DNA of 64,000 nucleotides from Loxodes magnus. Taxonomy: Eukaryota > Ciliophora > Karyorelictea > Loxodida > Loxodidae. Position 1 is the first letter of the stretch. Every line of letters begins with the position of its first letter. The stretch is from assembly GCA_946699065.1 (NCBI GenBank), contig CAMPDV010000232.1, positions 62,001-126,000 on the forward strand, given 5' to 3'. The position numbers and the translations under genes were made by a program. A model generated the notes under the pieces. The model searched no databases, had not been told where the DNA came from, and saw nothing but the letters and a program-made list of their open reading frames with translations. Positions 62,433 to 64,000 of the stretch are shown here, one piece after another.

Positions 62433-64000
62433 TTGAATTATAACTTTAAATCCATGAAATTAAATATTTTACCTTAATATTTATTAATTAAAGGCTATTA
62501 ATTTTATTTTATACCTAATAGCCTTCAATTATTAGTCTCTTATACCTCTAGCAATACCTGCTTACTTATATAATGATATATTTATTTATATTCCTTCCTT
62601 TATCTTCTGTAACCAATCTATTCTAATGCCTTTCATTTAAGTTCCTAACTTTATTATTTTTCTTCTATTTCTTCTCTGTTTTATACAACGTTCTCCTATA
62701 TTAATTTAGTATGCTTTTGCTTTTTAGAGATTTTTCTAAATTAAATAGAGGAAAGAGAAAAGTATAGTAAAGAAAGACTTAAAGAAAGCATAAGTGAAAC
62801 TTTCTAGTTATCATTTTAGTGGTTTGCTTCACATTTAAGAGACCATTTACAGCCTAAAGAGCTTTAGTGGGTAGAAGTTTTATACGCAATAATAAAAAAG
62901 ACTATTATAAGTGATTTATAAGAACTATAAGTCTTAATTTTATCTAGATTTTCCTAATTTGCTAACTTAAAAAATACATAAGTCTTAAGTATTCTTAAAT
63001 ACTTTGGTATGCTTAATTATTATAAGGACTAAAATTGAATACATAACGAACAGTTCTAAGAGCACTCAAACATAAGAAATTAAAGTTTAGCATATTTATC
63101 TAGTTCATATGAAAGAGAGGCTATAAAATTAGAATATTGAACTATATTTTTCTGTTATAACAATGTTTTTCTTTGAAGCTAACTTTAAAACAAAAAGCTT
63201 AGATAAGAGCTTAATTAAAATGTATTATTATAAATTCTTAAGTGGTTTAAGATCATTTTCTGCGTTTTTATCCTATAAAAATATCGCAAGCATTCTCCCA
63301 CAATTGCATTAGATTTATGAGCAATAAAGTTCTTTCTCTTTGAAAGCCTATTTCCATATTATTTTTTTGTGTTACCTTCAAAAAATTTAATTATAGGATT
63401 GGAGTACTTATATTCCCCAAATCCTCTAAATGTTGTCTTTTTTATAAGTAAAAATCTAAACTTAAACTCCATATCTTATACTAAAGATAAACTTGCTCAA
63501 ATGCTATCTAGTCAGTTTAAAGCAGAAATTTGAGTATAAGTTACAAAGAGATAAGGAAGAAAGTATTTAATTTCTAATAGTAATGTGTATAATTAATATC
63601 TAGGCTATGATTACAGTAGCCCAAGGAAAAGAATATGAGGTTATATTCATTATGACTATTAATTTTCAAGTTATGCAGATTTTATTATATTACAAGTAGA
63701 AAGCAGAAAATTGTTTACTTAATAATGCTGGATTAAATTATGTTTAAATGTGCTAAAGGTTTAGATTTTTATAATAAAGATGGCTTTGATGTATGGAGGG
63801 TTGGAAAACTAGAAAAATGAGTATATGAAGGAGTACTCAGTTAGAGGGAAATACCATAGTGCTAGCTGCAGGAAGAGGTATGAAAGGAATTACGGATCTT
63901 TTTAGAAGGAAATAGAGTAGAATTAAGGATTGATTAAAGGAAATGTTCCTTCTTCAAGGTGCAAGTGTTTGTAATTGGATCTTAAGCTTTAAGCTATAGT
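62433..64000. other. Unassigned right end
   Basis: No family recognised. From about 63.75 kb to the end, plus-strand frames look somewhat less AT-rich and protein-like (for example SVRGKYHSASCRKRYERNYG at about 63.84 kb). A gene may begin here and continue beyond the window. Confidence 0.3.

Noticed and set aside
62184-62477. 97-codon plus-strand ORF
   Set aside because: It is antisense to the ubiquitin-like gene, whose minus-strand reading matches a known fold.
1-64000. tRNA or rRNA genes, CRISPR arrays, telomeric repeats
   Set aside because: No cloverleaf with proper A and B boxes, no rRNA core sequence, no regularly spaced short repeats and no telomere-like tandem repeats were seen.

Overview
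The window reads as AT-rich nuclear DNA of a ciliate in which all three standard stop triplets occur inside genes. TAA and TAG are read as glutamine, and TGA is read as tryptophan within genes and probably as the stop at most gene ends. The best internal proof is a protein kinase on the minus strand whose invariant 'D-x-W-S-x-G' motif is spelled with TGA. A second proof is a CAA-to-TAA change between near-identical gene copies. This fits a karyorelict (NCBI table 27, e.g. Loxodes) or a Condylostoma-type heterotrich (table 28). I cannot decide between them: several genes end well on TGA, but the kinase has no in-frame TGA after its domain and the kelch gene has none for about 70 codons. Standard ORF calling fails here, so genes were found by family motifs and by comparing paralogues.

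Layout. 56-15665 is a tandem array of 4.63 kb units (three complete, a fourth cut off), each with one gene for a PARP-like ADP-ribosyltransferase. 15.7-20.4 kb holds decayed relatives: an NBR1-like pseudogene and a truncated PARP-like pseudogene. 20470-20930 is a SINE-like element, and about 21353-26550 is a minus-strand non-LTR retrotransposon (LINE) with gag, AP endonuclease and reverse transcriptase. The SINE shares the 3'-end hairpin of the LINE. 26.7-27.4 kb holds a GC-richer island and a gene fragment duplicated from 33.1-33.5 kb. About 27700-31131 is an inverted copy of the array unit with an intact gene. Then follow a small coiled-coil-like gene (32799-33644) and an EF-hand/PH/kinase gene with the domain order of CDPK7 (34284-36422, minus). 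Two further intact PARP-like genes lie at 38386-39897 and 45730-47208, and two PB1 + NBR1-type Ig-like genes at 42667-43974 and 53222-54595. Decayed copies of both families and a second SINE lie at 47.7-50.5 kb. The right end carries a kelch-like gene, a putative zinc-binding protein, a tRNA-splicing-endonuclease-like gene and a small ubiquitin-like gene with a 16-nt intron.

The dominant theme is birth and death of two gene families. One is PARP-like transferases with a fast-changing acidic, Q-rich N-terminus. The other is NBR1-like proteins with PB1 and Ig-like domains. At least twice they form the same co-oriented module, NBR1-like then PARP-like, sharing flanks. A joint role in ADP-ribosylation-linked autophagy or defence is a hypothesis, not something the sequence proves. 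Mobile elements beside housekeeping-type genes suggest germline DNA, or a genome that does not purge transposons during development.
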